A stretch of DNA of 64,000 nucleotides from Acidocella sp. (GTDB lineage Bacteria > Pseudomonadota > Alphaproteobacteria > Acetobacterales > Acetobacteraceae). The translations under genes were made by a program, and so were the position numbers. Numbering within the stretch: position 1 is the stretch's first letter; every line of letters starts with the position of its first letter. The DNA lies in contig JARLIK010000023.1 in NCBI GenBank assembly GCA_031291755.1, positions 1 to 64,000 of the forward strand, read 5' to 3'. A model generated the notes under the pieces. That model saw only the letters and a list, made by a program, of their open reading frames with translations. It ran no database searches and had not been told where the DNA came from. This document shows positions 9,612 to 17,967 of the stretch, in pieces.

Positions 9612-10601
9612 TTGTCCCAAGTTCCCGAGCTTGCCGGTGGCCCTCCCCCGCCGCAAGCGGCCTATGATGCTGATATCATTATCCTCACCATCAGCCGGAT
9701 TCCCGAAACCATCGAGGCCGTGCGTTCCGCCTGCCGCCAGACCGGCCTGGGCGTGCATGTCAGCGTACTCGACCAAGGCTCGCCCGAGGCCGAATTTCAA
9801 ATGCTTGCCGCCGCATTGCAAGGCGAGGCCCGTATTTCGCTGTACCGAAGTTTTGTAAATCTTGGCGTGGCGGGGGGGCGGAATTTTCTGGCGCAACAGG
9901 GTAATGGCAAAATCATCGCCGGGCTCGATAATGATGCGGTGTTCGCCAGCGATCATATCGTGGCGCAAGCGAACCGGAAGTTTGCAGATCATCCGCGCCT
10001 GGGGGCACTCGGGTTTCGAATCCTGAACGGTGACGGCACGGCGCTTGATGAGTCGAGCTGGGGTTATCCGCAATCCCTAAAACCTCATTGCCATGCTTGG
10101 TTTTTAACAACCACCTTCGTTGGCGCCGGGCACGCCATCCGGCGTACCGCCTGGCAACAGGCTGGGGGCTATGACGCCAGATTATTCTTCACCTGGGAAG
10201 AGTATGATTTTTGCCGCCGCGCCATAAAATCCGGTTGGCAGATTGGCTATGACGGCTTGCTGGTGGTTTGGCACAAGGCCGCCACTGCCCAGCGGGTTGG
10301 CTGGCAAGGAGCGCGGCAAGGGTTTTTCGTGCGCAATCGTCTGGTGATTGCCCGCAAATGGCGTGAACCAAGATTGCTGCTTATTGCAGGTTATTTGCTG
10401 AAGGGGCTGCTCGCCGGGCGTTTCATCGCCACGCTGCAAGGCGTGCTGGCTGGGTTGCGATGGAAGCTGACGGCCACGCAGACCATGCCGCCATTAATGC
10501 AAGCCTATCTGCAACAGCATGAGGCCAGACATCGGGGCCCTTGGTGGTTACGCGTTCAGTCCGAGCTTTTCCGTAAACGTCCCGCGGTTGCCAGCGGGTG
10601 A
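9612..10601 (+). CDS. family 2 glycosyltransferase
   Basis: A 329-residue GT-A type glycosyltransferase. DADIIILTISRIPETIEAV is the first strand. GVAGGRNFLAQQGNGKII, ending in the metal-binding GLDNDAVFA, corresponds to the DXD region. FVGAGHAIRRTAW and the FTWEEYDFCRRA acceptor-site motif (ED) follow. It lacks clear membrane segments. The start is a TTG with GAGG five bases upstream. It probably uses a nucleotide sugar to extend a rhamnan-like or lipid-linked glycan together with the GtrA-like protein. The last 46 bp overlap the 3' end of the convergent xerD gene. Confidence 0.86.
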   Translation: MSQVPELAGGPPPPQAAYDADIIILTISRIPETIEAVRSACRQTGLGVHVSVLDQGSPEAEFQMLAAALQGEARISLYRSFVNLGVAGGRNFLAQQGNGKIIAGLDNDAVFASDHIVAQANRKFADHPRLGALGFRILNGDGTALDESSWGYPQSLKPHCHAWFLTTTFVGAGHAIRRTAWQQAGGYDARLFFTWEEYDFCRRAIKSGWQIGYDGLLVVWHKAATAQRVGWQGARQGFFVRNRLVIARKWREPRLLLIAGYLLKGLLAGRFIATLQGVLAGLRWKLTATQTMPPLMQAYLQQHEARHRGPWWLRVQSELFRKRPAVASG

Positions 10602-11464
10602 TGCGCCTGCATCAGCTTCTCCAGCCGCTCGGCCAGCACGTGGGTATAAATCTGCGTGGTGGCGATATCCGAATGGCCCAGCAATTTTTGCAAACTGCGT
10701 AAATCGGCCCCACGCGCCAGCATGTGCGAGGCAAATGAATGGCGTAGTACGTGGGGCGAGAGCCGGGCAGGGTCGATATTAGCTTTTAGCGCCACCTGTT
10801 TGAGCAGCAGCGCAAAGCCCTGCCGTGTCATGGCAGTGCCCGCCGCCCGGCCGGCGAATAGATACCGCGCCTTGGCTTTGGTGCCGGCCCGCAGATTCAG
10901 CGCCGCCTGTTTGGCGGCATCTGAGAGCGGCACAATGCGCTCGCGCCCGCCCTTGCCTTTGATCATCAAAATCTGTGCGTCAGTGGAAAGGGCACCAGCC
11001 GGAAGTCCCAGCAGTTCAGAGATGCGCAAGCCGGTGGCATAAAGAATTTCCAGTCCCGCCGTGGCTTTCAACCCCGATGGTCCAGGCATTTCGGCGGCGG
11101 TGCGCAGCAGCGCATCCACCTCCGCCTCGCTCAAAAATTTCGGCAGCGAGCTTGGCAGCTTGGGCGTGGCAATGTCGGAAGCCGGGTTATCCGCCCGGTA
11201 TCCCTCACGCAGCATGAACAGAAAAAACTGCCGCAGCGCCGACAATCGCCGCGCCTGGGTGCGGGCAGAACTGCCGGTGGCCGCCAGCGAGCCGACATAA
11301 TCGGCCACTTGATCAGCGCTTGCCCGCCCCGGTCCACCACCGCAAAACACCTCAAAATCGCTTAAATCCGCCGCATAGGCGGCCAATGTATTTTGCGCTG
11401 CGCCGCGCTCGGCGGCCAGCATTTCCAGAAACGCTTCAATGTGACCATCTACCGCCATAGGCAT
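10556..11464 (-). CDS. xerD: site-specific tyrosine recombinase XerD
   Basis: About 302 residues with an N-terminal SAM-like core-binding domain (residues 1-95) and a C-terminal catalytic domain. The catalytic Arg is in YATGLRISELLGL, the second His/Arg in LSPHVLRHSFASH, the third in LLGHSDIATTQIYTHV with the nucleophile Tyr. XerD with XerC resolves chromosome dimers at dif during division. Length and sequence type favour XerD over a phage integrase. The start is ambiguous: ATG 11464 (MPMAVDGHIEAFL), ATG 11458, or ATG 11488, which would overlap the divergent aroKB ATG. Confidence 0.9.
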   Translation of the reverse strand: MPMAVDGHIEAFLEMLAAERGAAQNTLAAYAADLSDFEVFCGGGPGRASADQVADYVGSLAATGSSARTQARRLSALRQFFLFMLREGYRADNPASDIATPKLPSSLPKFLSEAEVDALLRTAAEMPGPSGLKATAGLEILYATGLRISELLGLPAGALSTDAQILMIKGKGGRERIVPLSDAAKQAALNLRAGTKAKARYLFAGRAAGTAMTRQGFALLLKQVALKANIDPARLSPHVLRHSFASHMLARGADLRSLQKLLGHSDIATTQIYTHVLAERLEKLMQAHHPLATAGRLRKSSD

Positions 11465-11486
11465 GATGTGATAAGCCTGCCTGACC

Positions 11487-13133
11487 ATGCTGCACAACAT
11501 CCAACAAATTGCCCCCGAGCGTGAAAAGAGCATCGTCCTCGTCGGGCTGATGGGGGCCGGTAAAACCGCCATCGGCAAACGCCTGGCGGGCCGGCTGAAC
11601 CTGCCGTTCTATGATTCCGACCAGGAGATCGAACGCGCCGCCGGGATGAGTGTGGCCGAAATTTTCGCCAAACACGGCGAGCCGCATTTCCGGGCGGGGG
11701 AGAAGCGCGTGATCGAACGGCTGCTCACCCGCGGCCCGATTGTGCTGGCCACCGGCGGCGGCGCCTTCATGGACCCCGAAACCCGCGATATCGTGGCACG
11801 CCGGGCGGTTTCGGTGTGGCTGCATAGCCCCGTGCATATTCTGCTGCACCGGGTGCGCGGCCGTACCCACCGGCCCCTGCTGAACAGCGGCGACCCGGCG
11901 GAGATATTGCAACGGCTATTAGCGGTGCGCGGCCCGGTCTATGCTTTGGCTGACATCATCATCCCTGGCTCTGAGGACCCGCCCGACGTGACCACCCAGA
12001 ACGTACTCGACAAACTGACCACCTACGCCGAACCACGCCGGGTTGAGGTGAAACTCAGCCAGAACAGCTACGAGGTGGTGATCGGCCCTGACCTTCTGGC
12101 CCGCGCCGGGGCGTTGATGCACCCGGTATTGCCGCAGAAGCAGGTGGTGATCATCACCGATGAGACTCTCGCCGCGCTGCATCTGGCCAAGCTGCAAGCC
12201 AGCCTGGCGCAAGTGGCCATTGCCCATGACAGCATCATCGTGAAGCCGGGCGAAGCCTCTAAAAGCCTGGAGACCTGGGGGTTTGTGGTGAGCGAACTGC
12301 TGAGCCGCAAGGTTGACCGCCATACCACCATCATCGCCCTCGGCGGCGGGGTGATCGGCGATCTGGCGGGGTTTGCGGCCGCCGCCACCTTGCGCGGCCT
12401 GCCGTTCATTCAAATCCCCACCACGTTGCTGGCACAGGTGGATTCCAGCGTCGGCGGCAAGACCGGCATCAACTCACCGCACGGCAAAAACCTGATTGGC
12501 GCATTCCACCAGCCACGCCTGGTGCTGGCCGACACCGCGATTCTTACCACCCTGCCGATCCGCGAATGGCGGGCCGGATACGCGGAAATCGTCAAGGCCG
12601 GGTTGATCGCCGATGCCTCGCTGTATGCGTGGTGCGAGGCCAATGGGCTGGCCATGCTGAATGGCGACGCCGCGCTGCTGGCGCAGGCGGTGGAGCGCGC
12701 GGTAGCGTTCAAGGCCGCCGTGGTGGGCGATGATGAGCGCGAAATGAAGCCCAATGGCGGCCGTGCTTTACTCAATTTAGGCCACACCTTTGGCCATGCA
12801 CTGGAAGCCGAAACCGGCTACGGCCAAGGGCTGTTGCACGGCGAAGCGGTAGCGGTAGGGATAATTCTAGCCACTCAGCTTTCGGCAAATCTCGGCTTCT
12901 GTCCGCAAGAGGATGCTAGCCGCATCGCCGCGCATTTCACCGCCGTAGGGTTACCCACCCGCATCAATAACCTGCCCGCCGAGCACCTGCTCGCGCATAT
13001 GAAGCAGGATAAAAAAATGAAGGGCGGCAAATTAACCTTCATTTTAACCCACGGCATCGGCCAGGCCTTCACCCACCCTGAAGTGACCGAGGAAGCGGTG
13101 CGCAACGTGCTGCTGGCAAACGGGGCGGTTTAA
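11487..13133 (+). CDS. aroKB: bifunctional shikimate kinase / 3-dehydroquinate synthase
   Basis: A 548-residue natural fusion. Residues 1 to about 175 are shikimate kinase (AroK): Walker A GLMGAGKT at 20-27, DQEIERAAGMSVAEIF shikimate-binding Asp, and the ATGGGAF loop. Residues about 190-548 are 3-dehydroquinate synthase (AroB): LGGGVIGDLAGFAAA NAD loop, IPTTLLAQVDSSVGGKTG, and the Zn ligands in YAEIVKAGLI, LGHTFGHALE and LHGEAVAVG. It catalyses steps 2 and 5 of the shikimate pathway. No stop or frame change separates the domains. The ATG forms a CATG shared with the divergent strand. The stop overlaps the convergent MaoC gene by 4 bp. Confidence 0.96.
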   Translation: MLHNIQQIAPEREKSIVLVGLMGAGKTAIGKRLAGRLNLPFYDSDQEIERAAGMSVAEIFAKHGEPHFRAGEKRVIERLLTRGPIVLATGGGAFMDPETRDIVARRAVSVWLHSPVHILLHRVRGRTHRPLLNSGDPAEILQRLLAVRGPVYALADIIIPGSEDPPDVTTQNVLDKLTTYAEPRRVEVKLSQNSYEVVIGPDLLARAGALMHPVLPQKQVVIITDETLAALHLAKLQASLAQVAIAHDSIIVKPGEASKSLETWGFVVSELLSRKVDRHTTIIALGGGVIGDLAGFAAAATLRGLPFIQIPTTLLAQVDSSVGGKTGINSPHGKNLIGAFHQPRLVLADTAILTTLPIREWRAGYAEIVKAGLIADASLYAWCEANGLAMLNGDAALLAQAVERAVAFKAAVVGDDEREMKPNGGRALLNLGHTFGHALEAETGYGQGLLHGEAVAVGIILATQLSANLGFCPQEDASRIAAHFTAVGLPTRINNLPAEHLLAHMKQDKKMKGGKLTFILTHGIGQAFTHPEVTEEAVRNVLLANGAV

Positions 13134-13981
13134 CCCGCCGAAAATACCCCGTTACTCACCACCACCACATCGCGCTCCGCCACCCGGGCGCGGAAAAACC
13201 CATCGGCCCAAATTTCGGTGCGGATGGTCTCGCCTGGAAACACCGGGGCGGAGAAGCGGCAGCCGAATTTGCTCAAGCGAGCCGGGTTATAGTCGCATAC
13301 GGCTTTTAGGAGCGCATGGGTGACCACGCCGAAGGTACAAAGCCCATGCAAAATCGGCCTGGGAAAGCCCGCCTTCGCGGCGAATTTGGGAGCGGCGTGC
13401 AGCGGATTATCATCGCCGTTGAAGCGGTAATACAAAGCCTGCTCGGGCCGGGTCGGCAGATCGACAAATATATCAGGGGTGCGTTCGGGAAGTTTCGGCT
13501 GCACCGGCACCGGGCCGGATGGCCCCCCGAACCCGCCATCACCGCGCAGTACGATGGTGGCGGTGGTTTTGGCCAGCGGTGCGCCGGTGGCGGCGTCGGT
13601 AATGTCGCGTTCCATCACCATCAACGCGCCCCGGCCCTCACCTTTGTCGATCAGGCTGGCGATACGGTTGTGGCAGATCATTTCCTGCCCGGCTTGCAGG
13701 GGCCCCAGCAATTCCACCGACTGATCACCGTGCACCACTTTTACATGGTCAATGCCGGTGCGCGGGTCGGTGATAAAACCCGACAGATAACCCAACACCA
13801 CCGGCATCGAGGGGACAATTTTCAAATCCCGGTCGAAATCAACAAAATCCAGTTGCGCCTCATCCATCGGGTCAGCGCCAAAGCCGCAGGAAAGCGCATA
13901 GAAGGCGGCTTCACGCTTGGTTAGTGTGTAATGAACATCAGGGATCGCGAAGTTCATCAATCTTTCGTAGTTAATCGGCAT
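13130..13981 (-). CDS. MaoC-type enoyl-CoA hydratase (hydratase 2 family)
   Basis: A 283-residue double hot-dog protein. The N-terminal half (residues 1-140) resembles the dehydratase N-domain. The C-terminal half carries the hydratase 2 motif YYRFNGDDNPLHAAPKFA with catalytic Asp and His, followed by FPRPILHGLCTFG. Members hydrate (2E)-enoyl-CoA to (3R)-hydroxyacyl-CoA, in fatty-acid or sterol side-chain breakdown or in supplying PHA monomers. GGAG stands five bases before the ATG. The gene ends against aroKB with a 4-bp tail-to-tail overlap. The natural chain length of the substrate is unknown. Confidence 0.88.
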   Translation of the reverse strand: MPINYERLMNFAIPDVHYTLTKREAAFYALSCGFGADPMDEAQLDFVDFDRDLKIVPSMPVVLGYLSGFITDPRTGIDHVKVVHGDQSVELLGPLQAGQEMICHNRIASLIDKGEGRGALMVMERDITDAATGAPLAKTTATIVLRGDGGFGGPSGPVPVQPKLPERTPDIFVDLPTRPEQALYYRFNGDDNPLHAAPKFAAKAGFPRPILHGLCTFGVVTHALLKAVCDYNPARLSKFGCRFSAPVFPGETIRTEIWADGFFRARVAERDVVVVSNGVFSAG

Positions 13982-14007
13982 TTCAGCTCCGGCAATGAAT
14001 GAGCGTA

Positions 14008-15321
14008 TTAAGGATGTCCTGTTCCGGGGCTGGCGTGCAGAACTTTATGATGGATCCGCCGGATGCCCAGCGCTACCGCCAGGATTACAAACGGGATTGC
14101 AATGCCCATTGCCATGTCCGGGTCGATTTTCACGCCGCTAGCCTGCACGCCGCGGGCCGCATACCCGATCAAACCAATGATGTAATAGGTAATCGCCGCC
14201 ACCGACAAACCCTCAACCGTTTGCTGCAGCCGCAGTTGTAAATCAGCCCGCTCATTCATCGATTCCAGCACCGCGATGGACTGCTGCTCGCGTGAAACAT
14301 CAACGCGGGTCGACAGCAACTGTGTCGCCCTGGCCACCCGCGAGGAAAGCGATTCCAAACGTTTGGCTGTTACGCTGCAAGTATTCATAGCGGGGGCGAG
14401 CCGGAGTTCGGTGAATTCGCGGAATGTCTGGATGCCGACAATCCGTTCCTCACGCAATTCGGCGATGCGCTGCTGCACCAATTGGTAATAAGCCCGGCCC
14501 GCGCTGAAACGGTAATTATTCTGCGACTCGAAACTTTCAATCTGGGCGGCCAAGCGCGTCAGCCGGTCCAGCAATTGCGGCTCTCCCGCTTCCGCCACGC
14601 TGACCAGCGCCGAGGTGATTTCCGCCAACTCACGTTCACTGGCGGCCAGCACCGGAGATAATCGCCTTGCCACCGGCAGCGTGAGCAAGGCCAGCAGCCG
14701 GTAGGTGTCGATTTCGAGCAGCCGTTGCAGCGCCCGGCCCGCCTGGCGGGGCCGCAGGGATTTATCCAGCACCAGCAAACGGCTGAAACCATCCGGGCGA
14801 ATCCGCAAATCAGTTAACGCAATGCCAGCCCCGCCCGCAACGGCTGAACCGATTAGCGGGTTGCCCGCAAATAAGCGGCCTGAAATCGCGTCATAGTCAG
14901 GCTGTGCATCGCCCAGCGGCAGAAACGCCGCGTGGGTGGCGGTGAGAATCTGCCCGGTCAGCCCGGCCAGCCAGTCCGCCGGCACCTGCCGAATCGGCGG
15001 GTCAGCGAACGGGTCTTCGCCGGTGCCGGGGGCAATGAATTTATAGCGGGCAAATTCCGAATGGCGTTCCCACTTCAACCTGAAACGCCCCATATCGGCG
15101 CTGTAATGGATCGCCCCTGGGGCCGGAGGCTTTACGTCGAAACGCTCAGCTAGGGCGGCGATGTGCTGCAACTGCCCGTCACGCAACGCGCTGTCGCCGT
15201 ACAGAGCGACATACGAAATCCGCACCGGCGCGGTGAGGGACTCGGCCGGCCTTGCATGCGCTTCGTCATTCAACTCCTGGCGTTGTGGATGGTTGGCAGG
15301 CAACTGTAATGACGTGCTCAA
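14008..15321 (-). CDS. DUF3422 family membrane protein
   Basis: A 437-residue protein recognised by its opening, HPQRQELNDEAHARPAESL, and the following VRISYVALYGD strand, as in DUF3422. A long helical middle (residues about 250-370) contains many charged and coiled-coil-like stretches. Two hydrophobic segments sit at the C-terminus (about 375-395 and 405-425), ending in a short basic tail, so the bulk is probably cytoplasmic and tail-anchored. No function is established for this family. The start is a TTG preceded by GAGAGGG; a 26-bp gap separates it from the upstream hydratase gene on the same strand. Confidence 0.85.
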   Translation of the reverse strand: MSTSLQLPANHPQRQELNDEAHARPAESLTAPVRISYVALYGDSALRDGQLQHIAALAERFDVKPPAPGAIHYSADMGRFRLKWERHSEFARYKFIAPGTGEDPFADPPIRQVPADWLAGLTGQILTATHAAFLPLGDAQPDYDAISGRLFAGNPLIGSAVAGGAGIALTDLRIRPDGFSRLLVLDKSLRPRQAGRALQRLLEIDTYRLLALLTLPVARRLSPVLAASERELAEITSALVSVAEAGEPQLLDRLTRLAAQIESFESQNNYRFSAGRAYYQLVQQRIAELREERIVGIQTFREFTELRLAPAMNTCSVTAKRLESLSSRVARATQLLSTRVDVSREQQSIAVLESMNERADLQLRLQQTVEGLSVAAITYYIIGLIGYAARGVQASGVKIDPDMAMGIAIPFVILAVALGIRRIHHKVLHASPGTGHP

Positions 15322-15495
15322 AACGGACCCTCTCCCCTGGCGGTGCTCCAGCCGCTAGCCTCTCTATAGGGGCTTCCCTGCGTCGGCGGAACTGCCACGG
15401 TCAGCTTGGCTTGCAAAAGCCGTACGCCTGCCGCCCCGCACCCTCTACAGACTAAATGAAATAACCTAGGTTAGAATATACCGGAGGAAACAGAC

Positions 15496-16905
15496 TTGGC
15501 GTTGCCGACACGTAAAATCGTACCTTTGATCGTGGCCTGCGCCCTGTTCATGCAGCAAATGGACTCAACCGCCTTGGCAACCTCGCTGCCCTCGATGGCC
15601 GCCACGCTCGGGGTCACGCCGCTCAAGCTGCATCTGGCGATCACCTCCTACCTCATGTCGCTCGCCATATTTCTGCCGATGAGCGGCTGGGTGGCTGATA
15701 AGTTTGGGCCACGGCGAATTTTCTGCCTGGCCATCGGGCTTTTCACCCTGGGCTCGATTTTGTGCGGCATTTCGATCAACCTCACCACCTTGATCGCGGC
15801 GCGCGTCATCCAGGGGCTTGGTGGGGCGATGATGGTGCCGGTCGGGCGGCTGATATTGGTGCGCTCGGTGGAAAAAACCGAACTGCTATCCGCCATGGTG
15901 CTGATGAACATGACCGCCATCGTCGGCCCCGCCGCCGGCCCACTGCTGGGCGGCGCGATCACCAGCTTCATTTCATGGCGCTGGATTTTCTGGATCAATG
16001 TGCCGGCTGGCATACTGGGAATTATTTTGACCCTGCGGTACATTAGGGATTTGAATAAGGCCGAAGTAAAAGCCTTTGACTGGCGCGGCTTTGTTTTAAC
16101 GGGTTTTGGCTTTGGCTGCCTGATGGCAGCACTTGATTCCGTCTCCGGCCGGCTTAGCGACAACATCCTGCCGCTCGGCCTGCTGCTTGCCGGTTTGGCC
16201 ACGCTGGGTATTTATTATCTTCACAGCCGGATCGTCAGCAACCCAATTCTGGATTTACGCTTATTCCGCCTTACAAGTTTTCGGATCAGCGTGACCGGCG
16301 GCAGTATCTTCAGGCTCGGCTTTGGCGCCCTGCCGTTTTTGCTGCCACTGCTGATGCAGGTGGGGTTTGGCTATTCGCCACTGAAATCCGGCACCATTAC
16401 CTTTATCGCTTCCGCCGGGTCATTTGGCATGCGCAGCATCTCGCGGTGGGTGATCAAGAAGTTTGGATTTCGCAACATTCTGATCTGGAACGCGCTGATT
16501 ACCTCCGGCTTCATGTTCCTGTACGGCACGTTTGATCAATCCACCTCGCGGCTGTTCATGATGGCGGTGATTTTCGGCGGCGGGGTGTTCCGCTCGCTGC
16601 AAATGACCAGCGTCAACACCATCGGCTTCGCTGAAGTGAACAATGTGCAGATGCGCGATGCCACCAGCATGAGCCAGATGGCGCAGCGCATCTCGCAAGT
16701 CGCGGGGGTGGCGCTGGCGGCGTTGATTTTGGGTTTCGTCGGGCATGGCGGTGAGCACCTCAGCGTGCATGCGTTCTCAGTGGCCTTTGCCGTGCTGGGC
16801 TGCATCTCCGCCATGTCGTTGCTGCTGTTCTGGCAATTGCCGCCCGACGCCGGCGCCGAACTGGCTGGCCGCGCCGCGCCAGCCCCCGCCGCACCGGGGC
16901 GTTGA
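15496..16905 (+). CDS. MFS transporter, DHA2 (EmrB/QacA) family
   Basis: A 469-residue major facilitator with about 14 hydrophobic segments, the size and layout of the 14-TM drug:H+ antiporter family. Visible family motifs are MQQMDSTALATSLPSMA near the first helix (the D1 motif of DHA2), GWVADKFGPRR (motif A, loop 2-3) and GAMMVPVGRLILVRS (motif B region), then GPAAGPLLGGAI (motif C, antiporter signature). It likely exports a toxic or hydrophobic compound. The start is a TTG with GGAGG (15483-15487) eight bases upstream. No adaptor (EmrA-like) or regulator gene is adjacent. Confidence 0.9.
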   Translation: MALPTRKIVPLIVACALFMQQMDSTALATSLPSMAATLGVTPLKLHLAITSYLMSLAIFLPMSGWVADKFGPRRIFCLAIGLFTLGSILCGISINLTTLIAARVIQGLGGAMMVPVGRLILVRSVEKTELLSAMVLMNMTAIVGPAAGPLLGGAITSFISWRWIFWINVPAGILGIILTLRYIRDLNKAEVKAFDWRGFVLTGFGFGCLMAALDSVSGRLSDNILPLGLLLAGLATLGIYYLHSRIVSNPILDLRLFRLTSFRISVTGGSIFRLGFGALPFLLPLLMQVGFGYSPLKSGTITFIASAGSFGMRSISRWVIKKFGFRNILIWNALITSGFMFLYGTFDQSTSRLFMMAVIFGGGVFRSLQMTSVNTIGFAEVNNVQMRDATSMSQMAQRISQVAGVALAALILGFVGHGGEHLSVHAFSVAFAVLGCISAMSLLLFWQLPPDAGAELAGRAAPAPAAPGR

Positions 16906-16984
16906 CGGGCCGGGCCCGCTATGTGAAAGTGACATTAATAGAACATTTGTGCGATATACGCACCTTATGCCAGGGGAAGCCATC

Positions 16985-17956
16985 ATGACCTTTTCTAACA
17001 ATTTGACCCGCCGTCAGAGCTTTGGGCTTGCCGCTGGTGCCGGCCTGCTGCTGGCCGGTGGTGGCCGCGCCGTAGCGGCGCAGTTTCCTGATCACACCAT
17101 CAACTTCATCGTCCCCTATGCCGCGGGCGGTGACTTTGATTCCTACGTTCGCGAATTTTGCGGCATTCTGAGCAAGAGCCTGGGCGTCAATGTGGAGCCG
17201 ATAAACCAGCCCGGCGCCGCAGGTGCCGAAGCTGTTTTCACTCTTGGACAGGATGCACCTGATGGCTACAACATGTGCATCGCCAACCTGCCGGGTCTGC
17301 TGCATGTGAAGCCCAAGCCAGGCTTTGATGTGAATAAAATGACCTGGCTGGCAAACCTCGGGCGCGATACCCTGGGCCTGGCGGTTGCCGCCGATAGCCC
17401 AATCCACACGATCGCGGATTTGCAGGCGCTCTCCAAGCAGCGCGTGATCAAAATGTCCTCATCGGGCAAGGCCTCGGCGGATTATCTGGTGAGCAAAATT
17501 ATCGCCGGTGTGTTCAACCTCAATGTCACCATCGTCAGTGGCTATGAAGGCTCGGTCAGCTCGATGATCGCGGTGGCGCGCGGCGATGTGGACTTGACCG
17601 TGCATTCGCTCGCCTCGATCGCCAACATGGCAAAATCCAAGCTGATGCGGCTGATGTTCGTGTTTGCCGATAAATCGCCGGTGCCGGGCATCGAGGATGC
17701 AACGTCGGTGAACCAGCCGAACCTTGGCAAATTGTTCCAGTTCCGTACTGTGGTGGCCCCGCCGAACCTGCCGCCGGACATTGCAGCCAAACTCTCGAAC
17801 GCCTTGGTGGCCGCGGTGAAATCTCCCGAAGTTCAAGCCTGGGCTGCAAAAATTCAGACCACTTTGTACCCGATGGGGCAACAGGAAACCCTCGCGATGA
17901 TCGCCGAGCAGGAGCATCTGCTGGAAACCTACAAGGATTTCCTGGCGGCTCCGTGA
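16985..17956 (+). CDS. tripartite tricarboxylate transporter-type substrate-binding protein (TctC/Bug family)
   Basis: A 323-residue periplasmic binding protein. A twin-arginine-like leader (TRRQSFGLAAGAGLLLAGG, then AVAA before QFP) is followed by the family opening PDHTINFIVPYAAGGDFD, the PGAAGAEAV ligand loop and the late ANLPPDI-type segment (PPNLPPDIAAKL). Bug proteins bind carboxylates or related small molecules for the TctAB permease. Neither TctA nor TctB is in the window, so this is an orphan binding protein. The open frame extends into the MFS gene, but AGGGGAAG sits just before the ATG at 16985, so this start is chosen. Confidence 0.9.
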   Translation: MTFSNNLTRRQSFGLAAGAGLLLAGGGRAVAAQFPDHTINFIVPYAAGGDFDSYVREFCGILSKSLGVNVEPINQPGAAGAEAVFTLGQDAPDGYNMCIANLPGLLHVKPKPGFDVNKMTWLANLGRDTLGLAVAADSPIHTIADLQALSKQRVIKMSSSGKASADYLVSKIIAGVFNLNVTIVSGYEGSVSSMIAVARGDVDLTVHSLASIANMAKSKLMRLMFVFADKSPVPGIEDATSVNQPNLGKLFQFRTVVAPPNLPPDIAAKLSNALVAAVKSPEVQAWAAKIQTTLYPMGQQETLAMIAEQEHLLETYKDFLAAP

Positions 17957-17967
17957 CCGAAGTCAAA

